A stretch of DNA of 64,000 nt from Temperatibacter marinus (GTDB lineage: Bacteria > Pseudomonadota > Alphaproteobacteria > Sphingomonadales > Kordiimonadaceae): NCBI RefSeq assembly GCF_031598375.1, contig NZ_CP123872.1, positions 1,550,001 to 1,614,000 on the forward strand, in the 5' to 3' direction. Positions 1 to 10,037 of the stretch are shown piece by piece (positions within the stretch are counted from its first letter, which is position 1; every line of letters starts with the position of its first letter). The position numbers were made by a program, and so were the translations under genes. A model generated the notes under the pieces. That model searched no databases. It was not told where the DNA came from and was given only the letters and a program-made list of their open reading frames with translations.

Positions 1-1
1 C

Positions 2-709
2 CATGATATCGGCGCTGTTGGCGTTGATTTTCCAACCCCTGCTGCCACAGAAGGGGAATCTACAGCCAATTGTATGGTCCTGATTACTCCAGATGCTCAG
101 CGCACTATGAATACCTATTTAGGAGCATGCGGTGGCTTGTCAGTCGATGACATTGACGAAGCTTATATTGCTGGCGCTGAAATCATTTATGTTGAAGGAT
201 ATTTATGGGATAGGCCTGATGCAAAAGAGGCGGTGCTTAAGGCCTTTAAGATTGCAAAGGCTTCTAAGACCAAAGTAGCTCTTAGCCTATCAGATAGTTT
301 CTGTGTGGATCGGTTCAGAGATGAATTTATGCAGTTAATTGAAGAATATGTGGATATCTTGTTCGCCAATGAAGACGAGATTAAGTCTCTTTATGAAATT
401 GAAGACTTTTCTCGTGCTGCAAGCCTCGCCCGTGGCAGTGTAGAGATCGCAGCGCTAACCCGGGGTGATAAGGGCAGTACCATCATTGCGGAGGGGCAAA
501 CTTTTGCTATTCCGGCAGAACCTACATCTGTTGAAGACACAACAGGGGCAGGAGACCTCTATGCCGCCGGGTTTTTATATGGCCTGCAACAAGGCTACGG
601 TGCTGCTACCTGTGCCAGGATTGGGGGCATTTGTGCTGCCGAGGTGATTTCCCACGTGGGCCCTCGTCCGGAAGTTGATCTTAAAGACTTGATCGTGGGC
701 CTCACTTAG
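2..709 (+). CDS. PfkB-family (adenosine kinase-like) carbohydrate kinase, 5'-truncated
   Basis: C-terminal about 235 residues of a PfkB/ribokinase-fold kinase; the open frame runs in from position 2, so the true start lies outside the window. The signature DTTGAGD near the C-terminus holds the catalytic Asp and the anion hole (Gly-Ala-Gly). The preceding 'FANEDEI' motif is typical of the adenosine kinase/fructokinase-like branch that phosphorylates a sugar or nucleoside with ATP in the cytoplasm. In alphaproteobacteria this position is often annotated adenosine kinase, but the substrate cannot be settled from this fragment. Its stop codon overlaps by four bases the stop of the convergent GNAT gene. 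Confidence 0.9.
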   Translation, partial: HDIGAVGVDFPTPAATEGESTANCMVLITPDAQRTMNTYLGACGGLSVDDIDEAYIAGAEIIYVEGYLWDRPDAKEAVLKAFKIAKASKTKVALSLSDSFCVDRFRDEFMQLIEEYVDILFANEDEIKSLYEIEDFSRAASLARGSVEIAALTRGDKGSTIIAEGQTFAIPAEPTSVEDTTGAGDLYAAGFLYGLQQGYGAATCARIGGICAAEVISHVGPRPEVDLKDLIVGLT

Positions 710-1173
710 CTCAATTCTTTAATCAAATTAATTGTATCTTCTCCGTAGCCGAGGGCTTTGTAAAAGCCTCGGCCTTCGGTGTTTGAGGAAAAGACTTCTA
801 AATGTAAAAGACGATAGTCCTTTTTTCTTGCCCAAGACTCGGCCTCTTGCATTAAGGCCTTCCCGACGCCAGAGTGTTGAGCTTCTTTTTTAACAGCAAG
901 CAATGGAATGGTGCCACAAGCTTCGCCTGATACCTCGTCCTTAGACTTGCATGCATGTATAAAGCCCACAGGTTGAGTGTCTATTTCGGCTATTACTGTG
1001 TGACTTTCACTTTTCTCACACTCCAACATTTCAAGAATGTAAGCCTGTTGGAACATTTTTATAGCGGCATCGGAATGCCAAGCGAGTTTGATTGGTTCCG
1101 CAAGAATAGGCGAGAGAGAAAGGATAAATTCTCTGTCATTGGGAGTTGCGCTGCGCAGTGTTATTAAGGGCAT
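706..1173 (-). CDS. GNAT family N-acetyltransferase
   Basis: A 155-residue single-domain GNAT protein. The acetyl-CoA site is visible as the 'QHSGVGKALM' loop (Q-x-x-G-x-G/A pattern) at about residues 98-107. It is followed by the beta5-alpha4 'LEVFSSNTEGRGFYKALGY' segment, where the Asn and the aromatic Tyr are usual acetyltransferase features. The acceptor is unknown; size and sequence fit small-molecule or N-terminal amine acetylation. It lies downstream of purH in the same direction with a 59-base gap that contains a hairpin, so it may be transcribed separately or by readthrough. Confidence 0.85.
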   Translation of the reverse strand: MPLITLRSATPNDREFILSLSPILAEPIKLAWHSDAAIKMFQQAYILEMLECEKSESHTVIAEIDTQPVGFIHACKSKDEVSGEACGTIPLLAVKKEAQHSGVGKALMQEAESWARKKDYRLLHLEVFSSNTEGRGFYKALGYGEDTINLIKELS

Positions 1174-1200
1174 GAATTGTCCACATCAAAAAGATATGAT

Positions 1201-1217
1201 GCGGGAGGAGATCCCGC
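1201..1217 (-). terminator. Hairpin after purH, weak terminator candidate
   Basis: A perfect 6-bp GC stem (GCGGGA/TCCCGC) with a 5-nt loop lies 16 bases beyond the purH stop. On the minus strand the nearest T run (ATCTTTTTG) starts about 7 nt after the stem rather than immediately, so termination would be inefficient. It may attenuate readthrough into the GNAT gene. Confidence 0.4.
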
Positions 1218-1232
1218 AATATCGTATGTTTC

Positions 1233-2816
1233 TTAGTGTCTAAAGTGACGCATTCCTGTAAAGACCATCGCAAGACCGGCTTCATTTGCTGCATCAATCA
1301 CATCTTGGTCTCGCATAGATCCACCTGGTTGGATCACCGCAGTAGCGCCTGCTTCTGCCGCTGCGAGAAGTCCGTCAGCAAAGGGGAAGAAGGCATCCGA
1401 TGCGACCACAGAGCCTTTGGCAAGAGTTTCTGAATCTCCTGCCATTTCTGCTGCTTCTCCAGCACGAATGGCTGCAATCCGCGAACTGTCGCGACGATTC
1501 ATCTGGCCTGCCCCAATACCCACAGTCATACCATCACGTACATAAACAATCGCATTTGATTTCACATGTTTGCCAACTTGGAAAGCAAACAACATATCGG
1601 TGAGTTCTTGATCAGAAGGTTCACGGTCTGTTACTACTTTTAGATCCTCTCTGATGATGCGCCCTGTATCACGGTTTTGAACAAGAAAGCCGCCGGAAAC
1701 GGTTTTCACCATTTTTGCATCTTGTTTTGGATCCGCTAAGCCGCCGGTTACTAATAGACGTAAATTCTTTTTCGCTGCAATAATTTCTTTAGCGTCATCA
1801 CTCACAGAAGGAGCAATAATTACTTCTGTAAATACTTTTACAATTTCTGAAGCTGTTGTGGCATCAAGAGTGCCATTCAAAGCAACAATACCACCAAAGG
1901 CAGATACGGGGTCACATTTCAGCGCTTTTTTGTAGGCGTCTAGCAAGCTGTCAGCCTGGGCAACGCCGCAAGGGTTGGCATGTTTAATAATGGCAACCGT
2001 AGGTGTGGAAGGGTCAAATTCTGAAACCAATTCAAACGCGGCATCTGTATCGTTCAGATTATTATAGGAAAGCTCTTTTCCTTGGAGCTGAGTGGCGGTC
2101 GCTATGCCAGGGCGCTCTTCACTATTTTTATAGAAAGCGGCCACTTGATGTGGGTTTTCGCCGTAGCGGCATTCTTGGACTTTTGAGCCTGAAAAAGTGA
2201 CCCTGTCCGCAAAGGTTTCACCGTTTTGTTGCGCGTACCACTGACTGATCGCTGTATCGTATGCGGCTGTTCGGGCATAAGCTTTTGCGGCACATTTCAT
2301 ACGGGTTGCGTGCGTTGTACCCCCTTGCTCTGAAATTTCAGTGATAATGGTCTCATAATCGCATGGGTCAGTAACAATCGTTACAAAAGCATGGTTCTTG
2401 GCCGCAGAACGCACCATTGCAGGGCCGCCTATATCGATGTTTTCTATACAAGTATCAAAGTCAGCACCGGACGCCACAGTAGCTTCAAAAGGATAAAGGT
2501 TAACCGCTACAAGGTCGATGCCCCCAATGTCATGATCTTTCATGGCTGTGATATGATCTTCATTGTCACGAAGTGCAAGAAAACCACCATGAATTTTAGG
2601 ATGAAGTGTTTTGACACGACCATCCATCATTTCAGGAAATCCTGTATGGTCTGCAACTTCTTTTACGGGAATACCAGCGTCGCGGATGACTTTGGCAGAG
2701 CCGCCTGTTGAGAGTATTTCTGCCCCTTGGTCGGCGAGGGCTTTAGCGAGTTCTACAACGCCGCTTTTATCAGAAACAGAAATCAGAGCACGTTTTATTG
2801 TAACGATATTGGTCAT
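1233..2816 (-). CDS. purH: Bifunctional AICAR transformylase/IMP cyclohydrolase PurH
   Basis: A 527-residue protein, normal length for PurH, catalysing the last two steps of de novo IMP synthesis in the cytoplasm. The N-terminal MGS-like IMP cyclohydrolase domain starts at about residue 6 ([11 protein letters not shown]) and includes '[13 protein letters not shown]' and '[13 protein letters not shown]'. The AICAR formyltransferase half carries 'RYGENPHQ', 'IIKHANPCG' (Lys-His-x-Asn-Pro-Cys-Gly catalytic segment) and the C-terminal '[11 protein letters not shown]'. It stands in the alphaproteobacterial neighbourhood rsmB/heparinase-like/purH. The start ATG at 2816 follows a modest AAGG-containing leader. 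Confidence 0.97.
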   Translation of the reverse strand: MTNIVTIKRALISVSDKSGVVELAKALADQGAEILSTGGSAKVIRDAGIPVKEVADHTGFPEMMDGRVKTLHPKIHGGFLALRDNEDHITAMKDHDIGGIDLVAVNLYPFEATVASGADFDTCIENIDIGGPAMVRSAAKNHAFVTIVTDPCDYETIITEISEQGGTTHATRMKCAAKAYARTAAYDTAISQWYAQQNGETFADRVTFSGSKVQECRYGENPHQVAAFYKNSEERPGIATATQLQGKELSYNNLNDTDAAFELVSEFDPSTPTVAIIKHANPCGVAQADSLLDAYKKALKCDPVSAFGGIVALNGTLDATTASEIVKVFTEVIIAPSVSDDAKEIIAAKKNLRLLVTGGLADPKQDAKMVKTVSGGFLVQNRDTGRIIREDLKVVTDREPSDQELTDMLFAFQVGKHVKSNAIVYVRDGMTVGIGAGQMNRRDSSRIAAIRAGEAAEMAGDSETLAKGSVVASDAFFPFADGLLAAAEAGATAVIQPGGSMRDQDVIDAANEAGLAMVFTGMRHFRH

Positions 2817-2970
2817 TATCAGAGAGCCTTTTTACTTGGGTAGAGATCATGCCTGTACTCGTGGCCTTTAGGATAGATCTACACACTTGGAAAATTTACG
2901 CTGACGTAGCGGATTTTTCCCATTTCTGCAAGGGGTTTCATGGAAAAGCGCGTCATCAGAGTACTATAGT

Positions 2971-4734
2971 TTAAGAATTTATATCTTCTTTTGATAAGCG
3001 CCAGCGAATATAATCATTGATTAAGGTATCGGCTGAGGCTTGAATAACAATTTGCACAGATGGCTGTATGGACGCAGGTGTGTCCATATAAAGGCTTTCC
3101 TCTAAGTCACAGTCCGCACCGATGGACGAAAAGAGCCATGTACCAAAAGGACCTTGTATGCGGATGCGGCCATCATCTAATTTCTCGGCCGTGACCGAAG
3201 AGTGGAGATGAAATCGAAGTGAGGCTGATTGTTTTTCAGCTTTTTTAGGTTTTGATACGCGCCACTTTTCTTGACCTTTAACAGTTAAACCATCCTGTGA
3301 AAGCGTAATGCGTCTTTCGACTGAGACGCCAACACGCTTATCATAGCCATCGTGAGTTAGGCTAATTTCAAGAGCCCCGTTGTCATGGTTTTTACGGGTG
3401 AAATGAGTTGCAGTCACCCCGGCACCCATCTGGCCTGTCTCAGTAAATTTTGTACTATTTTTGTCACTTACAATGTGATTTGAGAAAGCGGCTGAGGTTC
3501 TGCTTAAGGGGGCGAGTTCGGGCATGGCTGTGCGGCTACCTGCAGGACCCATGCTCGTGATAATTCGGTATAAACTGTCCGAGAGTTCAAAAGCACCACA
3601 GCTTGCCCCTGCCTTTGCAGAAAAGGACGTCTGGGGTGCAGGACCCACATCCATTATAAGATTTGTTCTACCGTTGCTCAAACGCTGGTACCCTGTACGG
3701 GATGCACTTTCCATCGGACTGCCTTCAGCATCAGAGGCTTGAAGAATAGACTGTGTTCCAAATTGTCGTTCGGCGACGGATCCGCCTGAGGGCGATGTGC
3801 CCCCAAAAGCAGCCATGGATCCATCCTCAAACATTAGAGCTTTCACAAAAGGTCCAATCTTATCGAGCGTTGATTGAAGCCAAACAGGTTGCTCTGTCTC
3901 AGTTTCTTTATAGGCGCTTTTTAAAATGACCAATTGTTGCATGACTTTTATGGCATCAGCTGTACTACGCGATTGGGTGCCCCCGTCCGGATTAATAAAA
4001 TATGCCAACGTTTTCGAGAGAAAGTCTTCACCGCGCTGTGTCCATTTTTCTCCGACAGGCAAGATGAGGCCTGACAAGATAAGGGCTGTGCCTCCGTATA
4101 CTTCTCCCATGCCCTCAGAGCAATCTTTGGTTACTCGTTGAATATGACGGGCTTGGCAAGCCATGGTCAGCAATAATTTCGATTTATAAACCAGACAATT
4201 GCTTGATAATATAAGGGGCGCATGAACACACCAACTTATTTGACGGCGTGTAATGATATCGGGTTGCCAAACATCAATGTCAAAATCAGCATAATCCTCA
4301 AGCCAAAGACGCGTTAGATATTCAGCGGCTTCGCGAGCAAGGGGTTGATCGCCAACCTGGGCCAAATCCTCAAGAAAATTAAAACGATGAGCATGCGTGA
4401 TAAGCGCATCCGTCTTCCCATATATCGCGGCCCAAAAGCTTTCGTTTATATCTATCATTTCGTTTTCGAAATGATACTCACCTCCCAAAAGTTTTCGACC
4501 GATTACACCGTTACCGGCCGCAGGATCATCGGGGGAGGCAAGAATTTGAACGGGATGACGACCTTTGAGACGCCATCTATAGAGGGCCTGCCCATAGCCC
4601 CATTCACGAAAGCGACGGCCTATCTTTTTCATGAATTTAGCGAGTAAAGACCTATTGGCAGGCCGCAACAATCGATAGGATTGTTCGTTACTACTTGCCA
4701 TGATCTGAGCTCTTACTGATTCAGCCAGACTCAT
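2971..4734 (-). CDS. Heparinase II/III family protein
   Basis: A 587-residue protein of the heparinase II/III-like family. The N-terminal two thirds are helix-rich, as in the alpha/alpha-toroid ('LEDLAQVGDQPLAREAAEYL' region), and the C-terminal third is beta-rich. 'MFEDGSMAAFGG' and 'RLSNGRTNLIMDVGP' resemble the conserved core of alphaproteobacterial family members located beside rsmB and purH. Members are polysaccharide lyases or lyase-like; the substrate is unknown and I see no clear Sec signal peptide. Start ATG at 4734 has a strong AAGGGGTGAGG leader. It is followed by purH after 154 bases. Confidence 0.85.
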   Translation of the reverse strand: MSLAESVRAQIMASSNEQSYRLLRPANRSLLAKFMKKIGRRFREWGYGQALYRWRLKGRHPVQILASPDDPAAGNGVIGRKLLGGEYHFENEMIDINESFWAAIYGKTDALITHAHRFNFLEDLAQVGDQPLAREAAEYLTRLWLEDYADFDIDVWQPDIITRRQISWCVHAPLILSSNCLVYKSKLLLTMACQARHIQRVTKDCSEGMGEVYGGTALILSGLILPVGEKWTQRGEDFLSKTLAYFINPDGGTQSRSTADAIKVMQQLVILKSAYKETETEQPVWLQSTLDKIGPFVKALMFEDGSMAAFGGTSPSGGSVAERQFGTQSILQASDAEGSPMESASRTGYQRLSNGRTNLIMDVGPAPQTSFSAKAGASCGAFELSDSLYRIITSMGPAGSRTAMPELAPLSRTSAAFSNHIVSDKNSTKFTETGQMGAGVTATHFTRKNHDNGALEISLTHDGYDKRVGVSVERRITLSQDGLTVKGQEKWRVSKPKKAEKQSASLRFHLHSSVTAEKLDDGRIRIQGPFGTWLFSSIGADCDLEESLYMDTPASIQPSVQIVIQASADTLINDYIRWRLSKEDINS

Positions 4735-4792
4735 GCCTCACCCCTTATATAAATGCAGAAATTAAAGCTGCATTTGTTTACCCAAATTCTTT

Positions 4793-5458
4793 TTAGCTCT
4801 CGCCACGGAGCGCTTTCATATTCGTAGCATATTGATCAGGACCGCCCTTAAACGTAGCACTGCCAGCAACAAGTAAGTCTGCTCCTGCTGTGATGACCTG
4901 CGGGGCGGTTTCCATATTTACGCCGCCGTCAACTTGAAGATCAATCTCGCGACCAGATACATCAATGCGCCGGCGAGCCTCTTCAATTTTCTTCAATTGG
5001 GATGGTATGAAAGACTGCCCTCCAAAGCCAGGATTAACACTCATGACTAAAATTAGATCCAGCATATCGATCAGATAATCTAGACAGTCGAGCGGGGTGC
5101 CTGGATTAAATGAGAGGCCAGCTTTTTTACCAGTGGCCTTAATCATTTGCAGTGTGCGATGTACATGCGGCCCGGATTCAGCGTGAACGGTTATGATGTC
5201 AGAACCAGCATCAGCAAATGCTTGAATATAGCTGTCCACTGGGGCGACCATTAAATGGACATCGAAAATCTTCTGCGTATGGGGGCGAAGGCTTTTAACA
5301 ACGTCTGGACCGATAGTAATATTCGGCACAAAATGACCGTCCATTACATCAATGTGAACATAGTCGCACCCTGCGGCATCGATCGCGCGCACTTCTTCAC
5401 CTAATTTAGAAAAATCAGCAGACAGGATACTCGGGGCAATTCGAACTGGTTTTTGCAT
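4793..5458 (-). CDS. rpe: Ribulose-phosphate 3-epimerase
   Basis: A TIM-barrel epimerase of the pentose phosphate pathway interconverting ribulose-5-phosphate and xylulose-5-phosphate. Family motifs are present: '[10 protein letters not shown]' at the N-terminus, '[14 protein letters not shown]' (metal-binding His and catalytic Asp), 'HLMV', '[14 protein letters not shown]' and 'QVDGGV' (second catalytic Asp). I start it at the internal ATG (5458), because it has an AAAGAGTG leader and gives the usual N-terminus and 221 residues. The frame is open to 5524, but those 22 extra residues do not resemble the family. It lies 107 bases downstream of rsmB, same strand. Confidence 0.95.
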   Translation of the reverse strand: MQKPVRIAPSILSADFSKLGEEVRAIDAAGCDYVHIDVMDGHFVPNITIGPDVVKSLRPHTQKIFDVHLMVAPVDSYIQAFADAGSDIITVHAESGPHVHRTLQMIKATGKKAGLSFNPGTPLDCLDYLIDMLDLILVMSVNPGFGGQSFIPSQLKKIEEARRRIDVSGREIDLQVDGGVNMETAPQVITAGADLLVAGSATFKGGPDQYATNMKALRGES

Positions 5459-5565
5459 GGGACACTCTTTTAATGATGAATATGAATACGCCCCACTTGT
5501 ACAGGAATCTAGTCCGAGTCGCAACAGGGAACGAATCGAGAAATGAAAAAATTTTTCTCAGCTAA

Positions 5566-6897
5566 TTAGGCAGTTTTTGTAAGTCTTGCTGCGTAGAAAC
5601 CATCCATACCGCCTTCATCAGAGAGATAATGAGGCAGGCAGAGTAAATCACCATCTTCTGTAATCAATTCCTTGAGGCCGCCTACTTCAGAGCTTGTGAT
5701 GGGGCGCCGCTCGGCTGTCTTTGTTCGGCTAAGAAAATCTGTGATCGGATCAATAGATTCTGGGGCTTCAAGTGAGCAAACACAATAAATTAGTGTGCCG
5801 CCAACAGGTAGAAGATCAAAAGAGCGTTTCAGCATGCGCTTTTGAAGCCCTGCAAGTTTGATCACATCCTCGGGGTCTTTACACCACATCATGTCAGGAT
5901 TTCGTCTCAGGGTGCCTGTTGCAGTACAGGGGGCGTCTAGTAAAATATGATCAATTTCATAGTCACTCAGATCAACTGTCAGAGCATCATCTGTGATAAC
6001 TTTCGCTTTTAACCATGTACGTTTCATATTGGCATGAAGTCTTTTTAGACGCGGTTTAGAGCGATCTACTGCAATCACCTGAGCACCTGCTGCTGCAAGC
6101 TGCATGGTTTTGCCGCCAGGGGCAGCACAAAAATCGACGACTGTTTTACCTTTAATGTCCCCAAGTAGTGTGGCTGGAATGCTTGTGGCAAGGTCTTGCA
6201 CCCACCAAGCACCTTGATCGTAACCAGAGAGCTTAGAGACGTCTGTTGGGTCGATTCTGAGGTTGCCTGTAGGCATGATTTTGGCTTCTAACTCAAGGGC
6301 TAAATCGTCCCGATCCGCATCATTTTTTACGGTCAGATCAATTTTAGGGGGGTGGCGCAGGCATTGTGCAATTTTTGCGACAATCTCAGCCCCATATGTT
6401 TGGGTCCAACTGCTGGCAATCCAATGTGGTAGATCTTCTTCTGGCGTTGACTCCATATGGGAAAGTATTTCATCTCTCTCCCGAATAGAGCGCCGCAAAA
6501 TAGCATTGGCGATGCCCCTGTATCTTTCTCTTTTGCCGTATAGAAGATTTACGCTCTCATTCACTGCCGCATGATCATCCGTTCGCATGAAAAAAATCTG
6601 GGTCATTCCTAATAAGATAACGGCTCTTACATCAGTTGCATTTTCTTTGAAGGGCTTTTCCATCATGAAATCTAAAGTGCCAATCAAACTGCCGTATCGC
6701 CGCAAGGCCGTGCTGGTCAATTGCACAACAAAGGCTCGATCTCGACTATCTAATTTTTCCCTGTTTGCCGATTCCGTGATCGCATTCTCTAAAGTTTGTT
6801 GTTTTTCCAAGACGGCACGAAAGGCTTCGACTGCGACTTTTCTAGATATAGAAATTTTTGGAGACCGGCGGGGTTTTTGTGAGGAGTTTGACGTCAT
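5566..6897 (-). CDS. rsmB: 16S rRNA (cytosine(967)-C(5))-methyltransferase-like protein RsmB
   Basis: A 443-residue protein with an N-terminal NusB-like RNA-binding domain (about residues 15-150) and a C-terminal SAM-dependent methyltransferase domain. SAM motif I is 'VVDFCAAPGGKTMQLA'. The two catalytic cysteines of m5C RNA methyltransferases are in 'DAPCTATGT' and 'YCVCSLE'. The protein methylates a cytosine in 16S rRNA, probably C967 (E. coli numbering), by homology. First gene of the leftward rsmB-rpe-heparinase-purH set. Confidence 0.92.
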   Translation of the reverse strand: MTSNSSQKPRRSPKISISRKVAVEAFRAVLEKQQTLENAITESANREKLDSRDRAFVVQLTSTALRRYGSLIGTLDFMMEKPFKENATDVRAVILLGMTQIFFMRTDDHAAVNESVNLLYGKRERYRGIANAILRRSIRERDEILSHMESTPEEDLPHWIASSWTQTYGAEIVAKIAQCLRHPPKIDLTVKNDADRDDLALELEAKIMPTGNLRIDPTDVSKLSGYDQGAWWVQDLATSIPATLLGDIKGKTVVDFCAAPGGKTMQLAAAGAQVIAVDRSKPRLKRLHANMKRTWLKAKVITDDALTVDLSDYEIDHILLDAPCTATGTLRRNPDMMWCKDPEDVIKLAGLQKRMLKRSFDLLPVGGTLIYCVCSLEAPESIDPITDFLSRTKTAERRPITSSEVGGLKELITEDGDLLCLPHYLSDEGGMDGFYAARLTKTA

Positions 6898-7046
6898 AAT
6901 GATATCTTTATTCTAAGGTTCTATGGCAATGAAATGTAAAACAGTCCGTTAGGGCCTGATGAGAGGACAAGTGATGATCTTTACAGCTTGTCAATCTTTG
7001 ATCCCTGCTATAGACCTTTTATGAGGCTGGGGAAAGGGAAATTGCA

Positions 7047-7775
7047 ATGCAAGAGACTAGAGTTGTTATTGACAAACATTTTAATGGTCCAAATGTCAGT
7101 GCTAACGGTGGTTACGCCTGTGGCATGATGGCAGAAGTTTTACCGCAAGATCAGGCTGCTACAATGCGCCTGCTTGCCCCGCCACCCTTAGAGGTTGATC
7201 TGCGCCTTGTTGAGGATAATGGCCATGTTGAGCTCATTCACGGCAACACGGTGATTGGAACAGGTGAGAGCAGTCACCTTGATCCTGCGCGACCAGAATT
7301 ACCCGATAATGTGAATATTTATCAGGCAGCAGAGAACCCGATCAGCAGTAGTTTTGATTTTCTTCGGCAGTGTTATGTCTGCGGTCCAGATAGACAAGAA
7401 GACGGCTTGCATATTCATCCGGGGTCATTGATAGGGCGTGATGGGGAAGTGGCTTGTTTCTGGCAAACCGCTTTGGATCAGGCAGACCAGGCAGGATTTG
7501 TTGATGGCCTCAGGCTTTGGTCGGCGCTTGATTGTCCGGGATATTTTGCGTCGGCGGCGGGGAAACCGGCTTTGCTTGGCTCCATGACGGCTCAAATACT
7601 TGGCGCCGTAAAAGCGGGTGAGATTGTTACCGTTCATGCTTGGACAAAATCAATCTCAGGCCGCAAGCACCGGGCTGGCGTGGCCTTGTATGGTCCGAAT
7701 AGAGACTGTATTGCTCTCGCAGATCAAACATGGGTTGTGGTTAAAGATGAAATGTTTGATAGCCTGAGGGGGTAG
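7047..7775 (+). CDS. Putative hotdog-fold (thioesterase-like) protein
   Basis: A 242-residue protein without signal peptide. It carries 'NGPNVSANGGYACGMMA' near the N-terminus, like the glycine-rich helix start of PaaI/acyl-CoA thioesterase hotdog domains. A second block 'CYVCGPDRQEDGLHIHPG' is followed by a second hotdog-like half ('GLRLWSALDCPGYFA'). I infer a double-hotdog protein acting on an acyl thioester. No catalytic residue can be assigned with certainty and function is unproven. ATG at 7047 follows a GGAAAGGGA ribosome-binding region. An AmpG-like permease gene follows after 35 bases. Confidence 0.7.
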   Translation: MQETRVVIDKHFNGPNVSANGGYACGMMAEVLPQDQAATMRLLAPPPLEVDLRLVEDNGHVELIHGNTVIGTGESSHLDPARPELPDNVNIYQAAENPISSSFDFLRQCYVCGPDRQEDGLHIHPGSLIGRDGEVACFWQTALDQADQAGFVDGLRLWSALDCPGYFASAAGKPALLGSMTAQILGAVKAGEIVTVHAWTKSISGRKHRAGVALYGPNRDCIALADQTWVVVKDEMFDSLRG

Positions 7776-7810
7776 GCAGAGTCTTAAGAGAAAAATAGAG
7801 AGGATAGAAT

Positions 7811-9088
7811 GTGTCGCGCAGTCTAAAGCAAAGTGTTATTAACTTTACCAGAAAGCCAGTCTTAGCCACGTTTCTTTTTGGGATGTCTAGTGGTTTCCCA
7901 TTGACTCTTGTTTTTACATTGATGACTTATTGGCTCAGGGATTATGGTGTTAGTCGTACTGGTATTGGCCTTTTTGCCTTAATTGGTCTTGCCTATAACA
8001 TCAAATTTATCTGGTCTCCGATTTTAGATGGAGTGCAACTTGGCGTTTTTGCACGGCGTTTTGGTCACAGGCGAAGTTGGCTCTTTCTGATTTTGAGTCT
8101 TATGGCTGGACTTATGCTTCTTTTGGCTCAATTTGATCCAGTTGCAGATATCCAGATCGTGGCCCTGATCGCAGCCTTGATTGGGTTTCTTTCGGCTAGC
8201 CAAGATATTATCGTTGATGCTTACCGTATTGAAATACAACAAGATGAAGAACTTGGCCAAGGCGCAGCTATGTATGTATATGGATACCGCGTCGCGAACA
8301 TGCTGGCAGCCTTATCAGGTCTTTATCTCGCTGACTTATTCGGTTGGTCAGTCGCTCTCTCGATAATGCCTCTCTTTGCTTTTACGGGAATGATTGCTGC
8401 CATATGGGTTGGGGAGCCTTCCCAAACAGAAGAGCAAAAAGAACAGCGGAGAAATCAGACATACAAGAGTTTTATGATCAATAATGTTTATGAGCCCTTT
8501 AAAGATTTTTTAACACGAGATAATGCCATTCTTATTCTAGTGATGATCATTTTCCTAAAGGTCGGTGATGCTATGGCAGATATGATGATCGGAGTCTTTC
8601 ATATTGATCTGGGTTTTACAAAGATTGAAATAGCAGACTATAGTAAATTGGTTGGACAGATTGCGCTGTTTATAGGTATGGCGGCTGGGGCTGTACTCTA
8701 CGGCGCGATGGGAAAATATCGAGCACTCTTTATTGCCACCGTTGCGATGATGGTGACAAATTTAATCTTTATTTGGGCCTTCTATCAAGGCAATGATGTG
8801 ATAGCGCTGGCCATCAGTATGGCAACGGAGAAGTTCGCGACTGGCATGGGCGCAACAGTCATGGTGGCTTATATGTCTTCCCTTTGTAATCGTAATTTTA
8901 CGGCTACGCAATATGCCTTGCTTTCTTCCGCAGCTGGTGTTGGTCGGACAGTCATGGGATCAAGTGGGGGATTTATCGTTGATGCCGTAGGATGGGTCAA
9001 TTTCTTTTGGGTCACAACAGTTATTGCTATGCCAGGTGTGATCCTTTTGTATATTCTGTACAGAAGGAGCCCTGAGACAGAAGACTGA
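7811..9088 (+). CDS. AmpG-like MFS permease (muropeptide transporter family)
   Basis: A 425-residue inner-membrane protein with about 12 hydrophobic segments. The N-terminus ('FLFGMSSGFPLTLVF' followed by an 'IKFIWSPILDG' motif) is characteristic of the PAT/AmpG branch of the major facilitator superfamily. AmpG proteins import anhydromuropeptides for cell-wall recycling; the acetyl-CoA transporters are relatives. The GTG at 7811 is preferred, with AGAGAGGA upstream; the overlapping ATG two bases earlier is in a frame that stops after five codons. Downstream is an OlsB-like acyltransferase, and no ampC or ampD is in the window. Confidence 0.85.
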   Translation: MSRSLKQSVINFTRKPVLATFLFGMSSGFPLTLVFTLMTYWLRDYGVSRTGIGLFALIGLAYNIKFIWSPILDGVQLGVFARRFGHRRSWLFLILSLMAGLMLLLAQFDPVADIQIVALIAALIGFLSASQDIIVDAYRIEIQQDEELGQGAAMYVYGYRVANMLAALSGLYLADLFGWSVALSIMPLFAFTGMIAAIWVGEPSQTEEQKEQRRNQTYKSFMINNVYEPFKDFLTRDNAILILVMIIFLKVGDAMADMMIGVFHIDLGFTKIEIADYSKLVGQIALFIGMAAGAVLYGAMGKYRALFIATVAMMVTNLIFIWAFYQGNDVIALAISMATEKFATGMGATVMVAYMSSLCNRNFTATQYALLSSAAGVGRTVMGSSGGFIVDAVGWVNFFWVTTVIAMPGVILLYILYRRSPETED

Positions 9089-9155
9089 TTTAAGCCTCTA
9101 ATCCAGGTTGAAAGCTGTCATTAAAATGCAGTATTTCTATGAGAGAGTGCGAGCC

Positions 9156-10025
9156 ATGATGATGAAAGAATATGAAAAAATTTCGGGACTATCGCAGGAG
9201 GAAATCCTTAAGTCGACCCCAATATATGCTCAATCAGGCTCGCTGCAAGTGCGTTTAGCACGGTCCTTCAATGAGATTATGCAAGCGCAAAAACTTCGAT
9301 ATAAAATTTTCTATAAAGAAATGCAGGCGAAGCCAAGCTTTCTACAAAAAATCACCTTACGAGATATCGATGATTACGACCGAATCTGTGATCATCTTCT
9401 GGTCCTTGATAGGGGTCGCCCTATTAATAAACAAGTGGTGGGGACTTATCGCTTATTGCCGCAAAAAACCGCTGAGGCTCATTCTGGATTTTACTCAGCA
9501 GGTGAATATAATCTAGCTGGCCTAGTTGCTCACACGCAGTCAACGTTAAAAGGAAAACAATTGCTCGAATTGGGCCGTTCCTGTGTCCACAAAGACTATC
9601 GAGCAAGTTCGACAATCAGTCTTTTATGGCAAGGAATATCCTCTTTTATGAGAGATCAAAATATTGCATATCTTTTTGGGTGCGCGAGTTTTGAAGGAAC
9701 TGACCCAGGTGTACATGCAGAGGCGTTGTCATATCTGCATTATAATCACAGTGTTGAGCAAGAGATTGGAGTGGAAGTGCATCAAGGAATGGGGGTTTCT
9801 ATGGACTTGATGACTGAAGAGGCCATTGATGTTAGACGTGCTAAGCGTGCCATGCCACCGCTTGTTAGGGGATATATTCGGTTAGGAGCAAAGATTGGTC
9901 GCGGTGCTTATATTGATGATCAATTTGGGACAACAGATGTTTTTATCCTTATGGATGTGAACTCTATCAGTCGTCGCTACAGTAAACATTATAACATCGG
10001 TTCAGCTCAAAATGACACGCAGTGA
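9156..10025 (+). CDS. OlsB-like N-acyltransferase (ornithine lipid synthesis / hemolysin-like GNAT)
   Basis: A protein of about 290 residues of the OlsB/GNAT-like N-acyltransferase family, which transfers a 3-hydroxyacyl group from ACP to ornithine or a related amine to make an aminolipid. Family markers are 'LRYKIFYKEM' near the N-terminus, 'DHLLVLD', 'VGTYRLLP', 'LELGRSCVH' and 'YLFGCASFEG'. The frame is open from a TTG at 9108. I prefer the ATG at 9156 because GAGAG lies about 8 bases upstream; an ATG at 9126 is the alternative. The second enzyme of the pathway (OlsA) could be one of the two PlsC-domain proteins elsewhere in the window, which is speculation. Confidence 0.8.
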   Translation: MMMKEYEKISGLSQEEILKSTPIYAQSGSLQVRLARSFNEIMQAQKLRYKIFYKEMQAKPSFLQKITLRDIDDYDRICDHLLVLDRGRPINKQVVGTYRLLPQKTAEAHSGFYSAGEYNLAGLVAHTQSTLKGKQLLELGRSCVHKDYRASSTISLLWQGISSFMRDQNIAYLFGCASFEGTDPGVHAEALSYLHYNHSVEQEIGVEVHQGMGVSMDLMTEEAIDVRRAKRAMPPLVRGYIRLGAKIGRGAYIDDQFGTTDVFILMDVNSISRRYSKHYNIGSAQNDTQ

Positions 10026-10037
10026 TAGAATGTGGTC

